From assembly GCA_964485695.1 (NCBI GenBank), contig CAZAKZ010000052.1, forward strand, positions 1 to 34,333: a stretch of 34,333 nucleotides of DNA, given 5' to 3'. The position numbers and the translations under genes were made by a program. Below, in pieces: positions 8,964 through 16,305 of this stretch (within the stretch, counting starts at the first letter, position 1; each line of letters begins with the position of its first letter). Origin of the DNA: CAZAKZ01 sp964485695 (GTDB taxonomy: Bacteria; Planctomycetota; JAFGQW01). The notes beneath the pieces were generated by a model that did no database searches, was not told where the DNA came from, and saw only the letters and a program-made list of their open reading frames with translations.

Positions 8964-10403
8964 CTATTTCCGTTTCGTCAGTTGGATGAACTCCACGAGG
9001 TACTGGATCGAGGGGTTCGTCAACTTTCCTCGGCTGGTGGTCAGGCCGCCGATCTCGACCCAGTAGCGGCTTCCGTCCTTGTAGGAGCACGCCTTCGGCC
9101 GGAAAATGATGCATGTTCCTTCCCCGCATCCCTCCTCGTTCACGTTCTTGTTCTCGAGCTCGACGGGCTTCCCGACCTTCATGTATTCCCGGTCGAGCTT
9201 GTAGACCTTCACCTCCACCCCCGCCTTACTCACGATGCGAAAACGTCTCGAATTGATGGAGACGGACCAGGCGTAGTGCGACCTGAAGTACCCGATGGGC
9301 ATGAAGCCGCGCGGCGGGAAGGCCACGAACGCCTGGTCCGGGACCTTCTTCCGGCTGCGGTTCATGGCCCACATGGCCGAGGCGCTGCTGGAGGCGCCGA
9401 AGCCGACCCGCTTCATCCGGGGATTCAAGCACCAGCGTCGGTGGCCGAGGCACTCGATGTTGGAGGCGTCCGAGTCATCCATGAATCCCTCGACCGATGC
9501 GGTCATGGAATTGCCGGAGTGGAGGTTGCTGTTCATGGCGCCGATCAGGGCCACTCGATACTGGGCCTTCGGTAGACCCGGATTCGGAGGTTCGTGAGTG
9601 ATCCGCCCGATGCGGTGGCAGATCTCCGCCGCCGCCTCGCAGAAGCGATTCATCCGCTCATCGAGCACCAGATCTGAATACGGTACGTCGGCCAGGTAGC
9701 GGTATATCTTCAGCTGCTCGAGGGCGCGCCGGCGGTCGTCCTTCTTTGACACCGGTCCGGGCGACCTCGGTTTCCATGCCCCGAGCGTCTGCAGCTGCCC
9801 ACGAATGGACTCACGGGTCCTGGGGTAGACGACCACACCCTGGAGCGCGTCGATGCGCCCGTTCTTCCAGACCTGTTGCCAGATCACCTCCTTTTCCTTG
9901 AACACCGTGACCTTGCCGTGCCAGGCGCCCTCCCTGTACGTACCTGACTTGTAGAGGTCGCCCTGGTCGGTCCACTGGCGGTACGGACCGTGGTGTTTTC
10001 CGTCCCTGTAGGTCGCCTTCACTCGGATCCGCCCGTTCGAGAAGCGCTCCACGAATTTTCCGTGCAGCACTCCGGACTGGTAGGAGGTGGAGATGTGCAC
10101 CTTGCCGTCGGGGAATCGCTTCTCGTAGTTTCCGTGCAGCTTCCCGTTCTCGTACCGGGTCACAATCCTGGTCTTTCCACCAGGATGGTATTCCTGATAA
10201 GCGCCGTGCTTCTTCCCGCCGACGTTGACCGAGTACCGGGCCCGGATCGATCCGTCCGGGTACTTTTCGACCACCTTTTTCTGGGCGCAGATACAAAACG
10301 GCCAGAGACAGATGAACACGGAGGAAAGGAGGACTGTTTTCGAGATCACGGTGGTCTCCGTCCCATCCCGGGCGCCTCGGCGGTCATCCATGGTTATCCC
10401 CAT
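8964..10403 (-). CDS. Secreted MORN/YwqK-repeat protein with CAP (SCP/PR1-like) domain
   Basis: The protein has 479 residues. The N-terminus carries a signal-like hydrophobic stretch (TVLLSSVFICLWPFCICAQ). Five or six YwqK-type MORN variants follow, with cores such as GKKHGAYQEYHPGGKT, GKLHGNYEKRFPDGKV and GVLHGKFVERFSNGRI. The C-terminal half resembles a CAP domain, with LGHRRWCLNPRMKRVGFG and a following AMWAMN segment as in bacterial CAP proteins. Both modules are typically extracytoplasmic. MORN variants of this kind are often named antitoxin YwqK, but nothing here suggests a toxin-antitoxin pair. The gene sits in the same orientation between two sigma-fusion paralogues, 125 bases after one and 210 bases before the next. 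ATG at 10403 and ATG at 10391 are both possible starts. Confidence 0.8.
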   Translation of the reverse strand: MGITMDDRRGARDGTETTVISKTVLLSSVFICLWPFCICAQKKVVEKYPDGSIRARYSVNVGGKKHGAYQEYHPGGKTRIVTRYENGKLHGNYEKRFPDGKVHISTSYQSGVLHGKFVERFSNGRIRVKATYRDGKHHGPYRQWTDQGDLYKSGTYREGAWHGKVTVFKEKEVIWQQVWKNGRIDALQGVVVYPRTRESIRGQLQTLGAWKPRSPGPVSKKDDRRRALEQLKIYRYLADVPYSDLVLDERMNRFCEAAAEICHRIGRITHEPPNPGLPKAQYRVALIGAMNSNLHSGNSMTASVEGFMDDSDASNIECLGHRRWCLNPRMKRVGFGASSSASAMWAMNRSRKKVPDQAFVAFPPRGFMPIGYFRSHYAWSVSINSRRFRIVSKAGVEVKVYKLDREYMKVGKPVELENKNVNEEGCGEGTCIIFRPKACSYKDGSRYWVEIGGLTTSRGKLTNPSIQYLVEFIQLTKRK

Positions 10404-10528
10404 GAACGAATCCAGGCCGGGTCTCTTACCACGCTACCGCGGATTGTGCCACCGGAAGTCCTCTCGTGCAAGCGTGTCCTCCCCGGAGGAATGCCTGGTG
10501 TCCCGGACCGCTCGGGCCGGGTCGCACC

Positions 10529-13500
10529 TCACTCCTTCTGGAGCACGATCCCGAGGGCCCGGCTGACGCCGGAGGTGACCCGTACGGTCTTTTTCCACCG
10601 TTTGTGACCGGGAGCGGCGGCCTCGATTACGTAGTCGCCCGGGAGGAGGAGGAGAGGGGCCAGCTTCCCGTCCGCATCGGTGGTGGTCAGCCGGGTCGAG
10701 ATGTTCTTTCGCCACCGGGCGTAGTCATCCGGACCCGGGTATGTACCGGTCTGCCGGCGAGCTTGCAAGAAGGCTCGCCGCAGGGTATCCCAGGTGAGCT
10801 GCATCGCGATGGGAAGCCGGTCGGCCCGGTTGATCGTCACCCTGGATCCCTCGACGGATTTGCCGCCGGAATCCCTGACGGTCACGACGACTTCCACACC
10901 CGGCCCGAGCGTCAGTTTGATTTCCCGTCTGTCGCCCACCTGGACCTCGATTCGCCGGGTCACCGCCAGGCGCGTCCGGTTCTCGGAACCCTCGGTGTAG
11001 AGAAGGAGCGCTCCGCCGGGTAGAGAGCGGAGATCGAAGAGACCTCGCTTGTCCGTGACCACCTCGCGCAGTCGTCTGGGCGGGCTGGAATCGAGAGAGA
11101 ACACGCGGATCCGGACGACGCCGGCCGGGTTGCCGCTGCGGGTGAACACCTTGCCGAAAACCGAGGCCCCTGGCCGTACCGTGAACTCGATCGGCCCGGG
11201 GCGGCCCACCACGGGAACCTCGACCGTGCGGGGGTCCGAACGTTGACCGTCGGGGATCTGTGCCTCGAGCTGGTAGGTTCCGGGCAGCAGCGCCAGTGCA
11301 AAGCGTCCTTCGAGGTCGGCATAATTCCGGCTGGGGCGTGTATACCAGCCCAATCGCGGTGGCTTGCGCCCTGAAGGACCGGACAGGATGGAACCGTGAA
11401 TCCTGAATTCGGTTGCCGGCTTGCCGGTGGCCGTGAAACATACACGTCCCTCGAGCTCCTTGAGCTCTCGCAAGACGAGGTGGAGCCCGGCCTGCCCGGG
11501 ATCCACCTTATTCACCACAGTGATATCGAATCCCTTCTTCAGCGCTAGCAAGCTGTACGGCTGCCCGAGGGCCCGAAGTCCTTCGATCCGAAATCGTCCC
11601 TGGCCGTCCGTCGTGACCACGCGCGAGCAGGGAGCCCAGTGGCGAAAGTCGAAGAAGACGCCCTTGTTCTTGGGCAGGGCCTTGACCACCACGTTCTCGA
11701 GGGGTCGACCGCTCTCGTCCACCACCCGTCCGGCCACGAAGGGGCCGCGCTGCAACACCACGTTGATCCGGGTTTGACCTCCTTCCGCGACCACAAGGCC
11801 TTGACGAACCTCAGCTGTATAGGGTGAGTGGTTTTCCGTGAGAATGCCCGGAGGAACGATTTCCAGCTTGTAGGTCCCGGACCGGACCCCTGTGAACTCG
11901 TAACGGCCGTCCACTCTGGAATATGTGGTTCCTCTCATCCTGTGGTAGGTTCTTCTCGACCTCGGATCTTGACGTTCTGCATATAGAGTGACCTGCGCCG
12001 AAGCGACGGCGCTCCCGGTTTCCGTCGTGACCCGCCCGGAAATCTTCTCTCCTGCCTCGAGGCGGATGACGACGCCCTCCGTTCTCTCGCCCGGCGCCAT
12101 CGTGAACGGCTCGGAGGCGCTCCAGGCCAGATCCTTCCTGGCGGCATAGACGCGCCGTGCTCGCCCGGGCCGAAAAACCGCGAGCTCGAACATTCCCTCC
12201 TCGTCCGTACAGGTGTAGGTGTCCTGCTTTGCGGATCCTTCCAGGTCCTCCACGGTTCGCAACACGCTTTCCGATCCACCCACCCGGGCACCGGATACCG
12301 GGCCTCCGTCCGGTCCCAGAACTCGCCCGGAAACGAATGCTGTCCGCTGCATGACGATATCATGAACGATTTCCGCGCCGAGCTCTGCCGGGCGGAGGCT
12401 GGAGGGGACCGGTCTGAAGAATCCCCTGGCTGTTGTGAGGACGACAGGAAAAGAGCCGAGGAAAACACACGACAGTTCATACCGGCCGGACTTGTCCGTC
12501 ACGGCTTTCCGGCGGGGATTGCCGCGGAAGAAGACCTCCGCCCCGGCAACGGGCTGGCCGGAATCGCGGTCGGTCACCTTTCCGACCACGGTGCACCCGC
12601 TACCCACAGCAAAGTCCCGGGTCGTCTCTTCCCCGGCCACGATCTCGATCGCGGCGAGAGTGGAGTGGACCATGGGCGCGTCGGCGGGGATGATCCGGAT
12701 CTGATACAGGCCCGGCCTCAGCGCCGGAAAACTGTATTCTCCGGCCCGGTTCGACCGTGTCGAGACAACGGGCGGCCGCCTCCACGCATAGTTCCCGGGC
12801 TGATCCAGTATGTCGGCCGGCCTATATTCGTACACGGCCACGGTCGAATCCACGCAGGGAGAGTTCTTCGCCGCCATCACGATTCTCCCCGACAGGATAC
12901 CAGGTTTTCCGAGGACGAAGTCCCGGCGCATGAACGGGCTGGCCAGAGCCCGCCCGGCATGGTAACCGGCGGCGGAGACCTCGACCACGCATCGAACCTC
13001 GAGGGGTTTCAGGACGTACCGACCGTCCCTGTTCGTGAACGTGGCCAGGAGCGCCTTCATCTCCACCGCCCCCGGCGAGTAGCGAAACGCCTTGACGGCG
13101 GCCCCGGAGATCGGCGCACCTCCGGTGTTCACAACCCGGCCGACGATGGAACCTCGCTCCGGTTCGAGCGAAAGCAGCTCCGCGTGAACCTCGGGTTCCT
13201 TCTCGGTGATCTCGGCCGTCTCCTCGGCGGGCCCGGTCTCCTGGGCGGTCTTCGCGACCGCCCGCTCCGACTTGTCCGCTTCAGACTCCGGCACCAGCGG
13301 CGGTGTCATCCCGTCCCGGGGCCAGAAAGCATACGCCACACCGAGGGCGACGAGAACGGCGATCCCGATCTTGATCTTCATGCTCATGACGAGTGCTCCT
13401 GTCAGAGACGAGGTTGCCGTGGCAGCCGCTGCCTTCGCAGCAGTGGGAAGCGTGAGAGGAAGCAGGGCCGTGCACCACCTTTTCCGGTCGCCGAATTCGC

Positions 13501-13981
13501 GGTCGAGGCGGGCGCGGAGTTGCTGGAGGCCCCGGCGGAGGCGGGTCTCGACAGCAACCACGGAAACATCGAGACGCGCTGCGATCCGTCTCGGCGGCAT
13601 GTTCTCGAAGTAGCGGTAGAGGATAGTGGTCCGGTAGGGCTCCTCCAGGGAGTAGACCATGCGGGCGACCCGCAGCCTCGTGGTCTCGCGTTCCAGGATG
13701 TCGCCGGCCGACGGGATGCTCACCGGTTTCGCCACCGCTTCTTCCCGGTTCCGCCTGGATATCTCGGACCGTTGCCGTGAGAAAGCCAGGCTCCTGAGGA
13801 CCTGGCGCAGCCACGCCTGAGGCCGGCCCGTCCTTGCGGGCGGCCTGTTCAGCGCTTCGACCCACGCATCCTGAGCGAGGTCCTCGGCGGCCGGTTCGTC
13901 TGCGACGAGTCGGCTCGCCAGGCGTCGTATCCAGGCGTCGTGGGCAAGCAGATCCTCCAGCAGAATGTGCGGGTCTTTCAT
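10529..13981 (-). CDS. ECF sigma factor fused to a TM segment and carboxypeptidase-regulatory repeats (paralogue 3)
   Basis: The protein has 1150 residues, starting at the ATG at 13981 (MKDPHILLEDLLAHDAW) behind GAGG. Sigma region 2 (AAEDLAQDAWVEAL) and region 4 (MPPRRIAARLDVSVVAVETR) fill the first 165 residues. The transmembrane helix (KIKIGIAVLVALGVAYAFW) lies around residue 210, followed by an acidic/proline linker and about nine carboxypeptidase-regulatory-like domains (GSIVGRVVNTGGAPISGAAV, GKVTDRDSGQPVAGAEV, GRVLGPDGGPVSGARV). The last domain ends in LTTTDADGKLAPLLLLPGDY, matching the ends of the other two paralogues. This is the first gene of the minus-strand cluster. The divergent 14.0-14.5 kb region upstream should hold its promoter, but I could not identify a convincing one. 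No separate anti-sigma gene is visible. Confidence 0.87.
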   Translation of the reverse strand: MKDPHILLEDLLAHDAWIRRLASRLVADEPAAEDLAQDAWVEALNRPPARTGRPQAWLRQVLRSLAFSRQRSEISRRNREEAVAKPVSIPSAGDILERETTRLRVARMVYSLEEPYRTTILYRYFENMPPRRIAARLDVSVVAVETRLRRGLQQLRARLDREFGDRKRWCTALLPLTLPTAAKAAAATATSSLTGALVMSMKIKIGIAVLVALGVAYAFWPRDGMTPPLVPESEADKSERAVAKTAQETGPAEETAEITEKEPEVHAELLSLEPERGSIVGRVVNTGGAPISGAAVKAFRYSPGAVEMKALLATFTNRDGRYVLKPLEVRCVVEVSAAGYHAGRALASPFMRRDFVLGKPGILSGRIVMAAKNSPCVDSTVAVYEYRPADILDQPGNYAWRRPPVVSTRSNRAGEYSFPALRPGLYQIRIIPADAPMVHSTLAAIEIVAGEETTRDFAVGSGCTVVGKVTDRDSGQPVAGAEVFFRGNPRRKAVTDKSGRYELSCVFLGSFPVVLTTARGFFRPVPSSLRPAELGAEIVHDIVMQRTAFVSGRVLGPDGGPVSGARVGGSESVLRTVEDLEGSAKQDTYTCTDEEGMFELAVFRPGRARRVYAARKDLAWSASEPFTMAPGERTEGVVIRLEAGEKISGRVTTETGSAVASAQVTLYAERQDPRSRRTYHRMRGTTYSRVDGRYEFTGVRSGTYKLEIVPPGILTENHSPYTAEVRQGLVVAEGGQTRINVVLQRGPFVAGRVVDESGRPLENVVVKALPKNKGVFFDFRHWAPCSRVVTTDGQGRFRIEGLRALGQPYSLLALKKGFDITVVNKVDPGQAGLHLVLRELKELEGRVCFTATGKPATEFRIHGSILSGPSGRKPPRLGWYTRPSRNYADLEGRFALALLPGTYQLEAQIPDGQRSDPRTVEVPVVGRPGPIEFTVRPGASVFGKVFTRSGNPAGVVRIRVFSLDSSPPRRLREVVTDKRGLFDLRSLPGGALLLYTEGSENRTRLAVTRRIEVQVGDRREIKLTLGPGVEVVVTVRDSGGKSVEGSRVTINRADRLPIAMQLTWDTLRRAFLQARRQTGTYPGPDDYARWRKNISTRLTTTDADGKLAPLLLLPGDYVIEAAAPGHKRWKKTVRVTSGVSRALGIVLQKE
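13385..13399 (-). promoter_or_regulatory. Possible internal ribosome binding site and start codon (paralogue 3)
   Basis: GGAG with 8-base spacing precedes an in-frame ATG (codon 199, MSMKIKIGIAVL) just before the transmembrane helix, as in the other two paralogues. The surrounding sequence is more diverged here than between paralogues 1 and 2, yet this 15-base stretch is kept. Confidence 0.35.
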
Positions 13982-14491
13982 GGCCTCGCACTCAATAGCG
14001 CAATGGGGGCGAGAATCCCGTCAACTCGGAGCATGCTTTTTTCATTATGCCCGGGAGCGGGGAGGGACGTATCGGAAAACCCGGAAGGGATCGAATGAAG
14101 TAAGACCATCCTTTCCCGAGGTTTAGGTGAGCCGTACCAGACGGTCTGCATACGAGAGGGCCATCCGGGTTTTTCCGGAAGCCGTTTCTCACTGAACCGA
14201 CTTCGGACCGTATCGTTACCCGGGGCGCATCCTGACGGGAATCGAAGAACCTGCGCACACGAACATCGGCCTTCGGACGGTCCGTGCCGCCGGGTGTCAT
14301 CCAGAGGCCGCGATCCGACCCGAATCGACTCCACCCTGTCAGACCCTGCATTTGCATGAGGACCTGATCTCGCTGCGACGGACGGGCAACCGCGGGAATT
14401 TCAGACGGTTACGCATACCCGCGGTGGAAGCTCTCCTGGAAACACATCGGACATGTTTTCGCCTCTCGAGGCGAACGATCGGGAGGTACGT
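13982..14491. other. Divergent intergenic region without a supported gene
   Basis: This 510-base stretch lies between the divergent starts of sigma-fusion paralogue 3 and the DUF1080-like gene. Short frames exist, but none has a signal peptide, recognised motif or ribosome binding site. It must contain the promoters of both flanking genes. I could not assign -35/-10 pairs with confidence. Confidence 0.5.
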
Positions 14492-15559
14492 ATGCGCATC
14501 CTGCTCTTGACTGCCCTTCTCGTCTTGTCGGCCGTGGTGTCCGCCCAGCAGGACCTGTGCCTGGAGGAACTGGCCAGGGGGAGGAAAGCTCTTGACGCAG
14601 GGGACGGGGAGAAGGCCGCACACCGGCTCCGGAATGCCAGAAAAGCAGCGGCGGAAATGCCGCTGGGGACGAACAGAACCCTTCTCGAGAAACGCATCAA
14701 GAAGTTATTGCACAAGGCGGACTTCCTGGACGTGACGCGCAGCCGGGCCCTGACCCGGGCTGCAAAGGAGCTCATCCGGGTGGCGGAATCCTATATTCGT
14801 GTGAATCGGTTTGTCACGGCCAAGGAGCTCCTGGTGCTGGCTTCCGGACTGGACAAGCAGCTCTCGAAGGAACCTCTCAAGCGTGCCGAAGCGCTGCTCG
14901 AGGCCCGCAACCTGGACCCCCTCCCGGCCGAAGAGAAAAAGGCCAAGGGCAAAGTGGATGATACGCCACTCAGGGACATCGAGATCGGGAACGGCGCATT
15001 CAAGGGCGGTCTTCAATACACCGGAACCGGAAAGTGGTTGTCTCTGGGCAAGCACGGGCTCGTATCCCCCAAGATCACGGACGGACAATCCCACATGATC
15101 GTATCCCGGCGCCGGATATCAGGGGATGTGATCCTCGAGCTGGAGGCCTTGATCGGCAAAGAAGACGGCATCGCCGGGTTCTTCTTCGGTTACAAGGATT
15201 CGGGGAAGGACTGTGTGCTCATCGAAATCGCCCAGCGTAAAAATTCTCGCTGGAACCGGGCGTTTGAAGTGAAGTGGGGTGCGGATTTCAAGATGCAGGA
15301 ACTGCAGTGCAAGCCCTACTCGATCACTCCGAAGGAAAAGGCGGCCTGGATCCCCCTCTCGATCCAGGTCAAAGGGCAGCAGGTCCGTGTCCTGTCCGGC
15401 ACGGGTCCATCCCTCACACTCGACCTTCCCGGCAGGGACCTGACGGGGCGATTCGGAATCTACATCTCCGGCAACTGGGGCAACCGGGATCCGGTTCAAT
15501 TCCGCAATCTCGAGATCAAGATCCCGCCTTCCACGGGGAAAAACCCTGACGAGGGGTGA
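14492..15559 (+). CDS. Secreted protein with C-terminal DUF1080-like (concanavalin-fold) domain
   Basis: The protein has 355 residues. I chose the ATG at 14492 because GGGAGG precedes it and a clean signal peptide follows (MRILLLTALLVLSAVVSAQQ). Residues about 20-150 are alpha-helical and resemble a TPR-like helical region. After a short linker, the C-terminal half (from about residue 170) has a beta-rich pattern ending in GRFGIYISGNWGNRDPVQFR, followed by NLEIKI. That ending is characteristic of DUF1080/3-keto-disaccharide-hydrolase-like domains, common in planctomycete secreted proteins. I cannot confirm catalytic residues, so a carbohydrate-binding or enzymatic role is inference. It is followed 112 bases later by a lipoprotein gene on the same strand, and the two may be co-transcribed. 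Confidence 0.7.
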   Translation: MRILLLTALLVLSAVVSAQQDLCLEELARGRKALDAGDGEKAAHRLRNARKAAAEMPLGTNRTLLEKRIKKLLHKADFLDVTRSRALTRAAKELIRVAESYIRVNRFVTAKELLVLASGLDKQLSKEPLKRAEALLEARNLDPLPAEEKKAKGKVDDTPLRDIEIGNGAFKGGLQYTGTGKWLSLGKHGLVSPKITDGQSHMIVSRRRISGDVILELEALIGKEDGIAGFFFGYKDSGKDCVLIEIAQRKNSRWNRAFEVKWGADFKMQELQCKPYSITPKEKAAWIPLSIQVKGQQVRVLSGTGPSLTLDLPGRDLTGRFGIYISGNWGNRDPVQFRNLEIKIPPSTGKNPDEG

Positions 15560-15671
15560 GTCCTCCCGGAAGTCGCTTTCAGAAGACCATCTCTCCCTTG
15601 CCATCCATGCCCCGAGCGGCGAGAATCAGGCCCCGCCGAACCAGGTCGGCGAGTTTCTGAAAGGACCTGAC

Positions 15672-16238
15672 ATGCACTGGAACCGGAAACTGGACATCGT
15701 GCTTCTTTCGTCCGGCCTCGCCCTGACGCTGCTTCTTGTGTGCGGATTGACCGGATGCATCCTGGTCACCGGCCCTGTAGAGTTCCGGAAGATGAGTGAG
15801 ACAGAGGAAGAGCTGGAGTTAAGAGAGACAATCGCCCGTCTCGAGAAGGAGCTCGATCGATGCAAGCAATTACTCAACGAAATGGGCGCCGAGCACCAGC
15901 ACCAGGAAGACCTGCGGCGGGAAGGGAAGGAACTCGAAGGCAAGCGCGACTGCGTTCCCTCTGACCTGGAAAAGGTCTCCCTCATCGAAGCCTCTGTCCT
16001 GAGGGTGAACCACGATCTCAAGTATGTCATGCTGTCAGCGGGTCGGGACGCAGGCGTCCGGAAGGGTATGCTCTTCTTTCTCTTTCACGGCGACACGTGT
16101 ATCGGAACGGTCCAGGTAGATTCTGTCTATCCCCGGGCCTGCTCCGCCTCGATGCTCACGAGGGGCATGGCGCCGGAGACCGGGGACCGGGCCACGACCC
16201 GCCTGAAAATCCCGCATGAGGGGAAAGAAATCGACTAG
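15672..16238 (+). CDS. Putative coiled-coil lipoprotein with MreC-like beta domain
   Basis: The protein has 188 residues; the ATG is preceded by AAAGGA. An N-terminal hydrophobic segment ends in a lipobox-like LTGC (Cys29), predicting a lipid-anchored envelope protein. Alternatively the segment could be a simple membrane anchor. Residues about 40-90 form a charged coiled coil (ETIARLEKELDRCKQLLNEM). The C-terminal region (about 105-180) matches a domain frequent in planctomycetes, with a beta-barrel pattern like that of MreC: VNHDLKYVMLSAGRDAGVRK, then GMLFFLFHGDTCIGTVQVDS, ending near GDRATTRL. The function is unknown; the architecture suggests an envelope structural protein. It converges with the SBBP gene, with 67 bases between the two stops. 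Confidence 0.65.
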   Translation: MHWNRKLDIVLLSSGLALTLLLVCGLTGCILVTGPVEFRKMSETEEELELRETIARLEKELDRCKQLLNEMGAEHQHQEDLRREGKELEGKRDCVPSDLEKVSLIEASVLRVNHDLKYVMLSAGRDAGVRKGMLFFLFHGDTCIGTVQVDSVYPRACSASMLTRGMAPETGDRATTRLKIPHEGKEID

Positions 16239-16305
16239 CCAGCCCCATTCCAGAAAGTGGACCAGAAGCTCAGCAGCCTGTCCGCCGGCTGAAACCAGTG
16301 CACCA

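Noticed and set aside
8964..10403. Toxin-antitoxin system based on the YwqK antitoxin label
   Set aside because: The MORN repeats resemble that family, but the protein is predicted secreted, fused to a CAP domain, and no toxin gene is adjacent.
12362..13780. 472-codon open frame opposite sigma-fusion paralogue 3
   Set aside because: Shadow frame with Arg/Gly-rich composition; the sigma domain lies on the minus strand.
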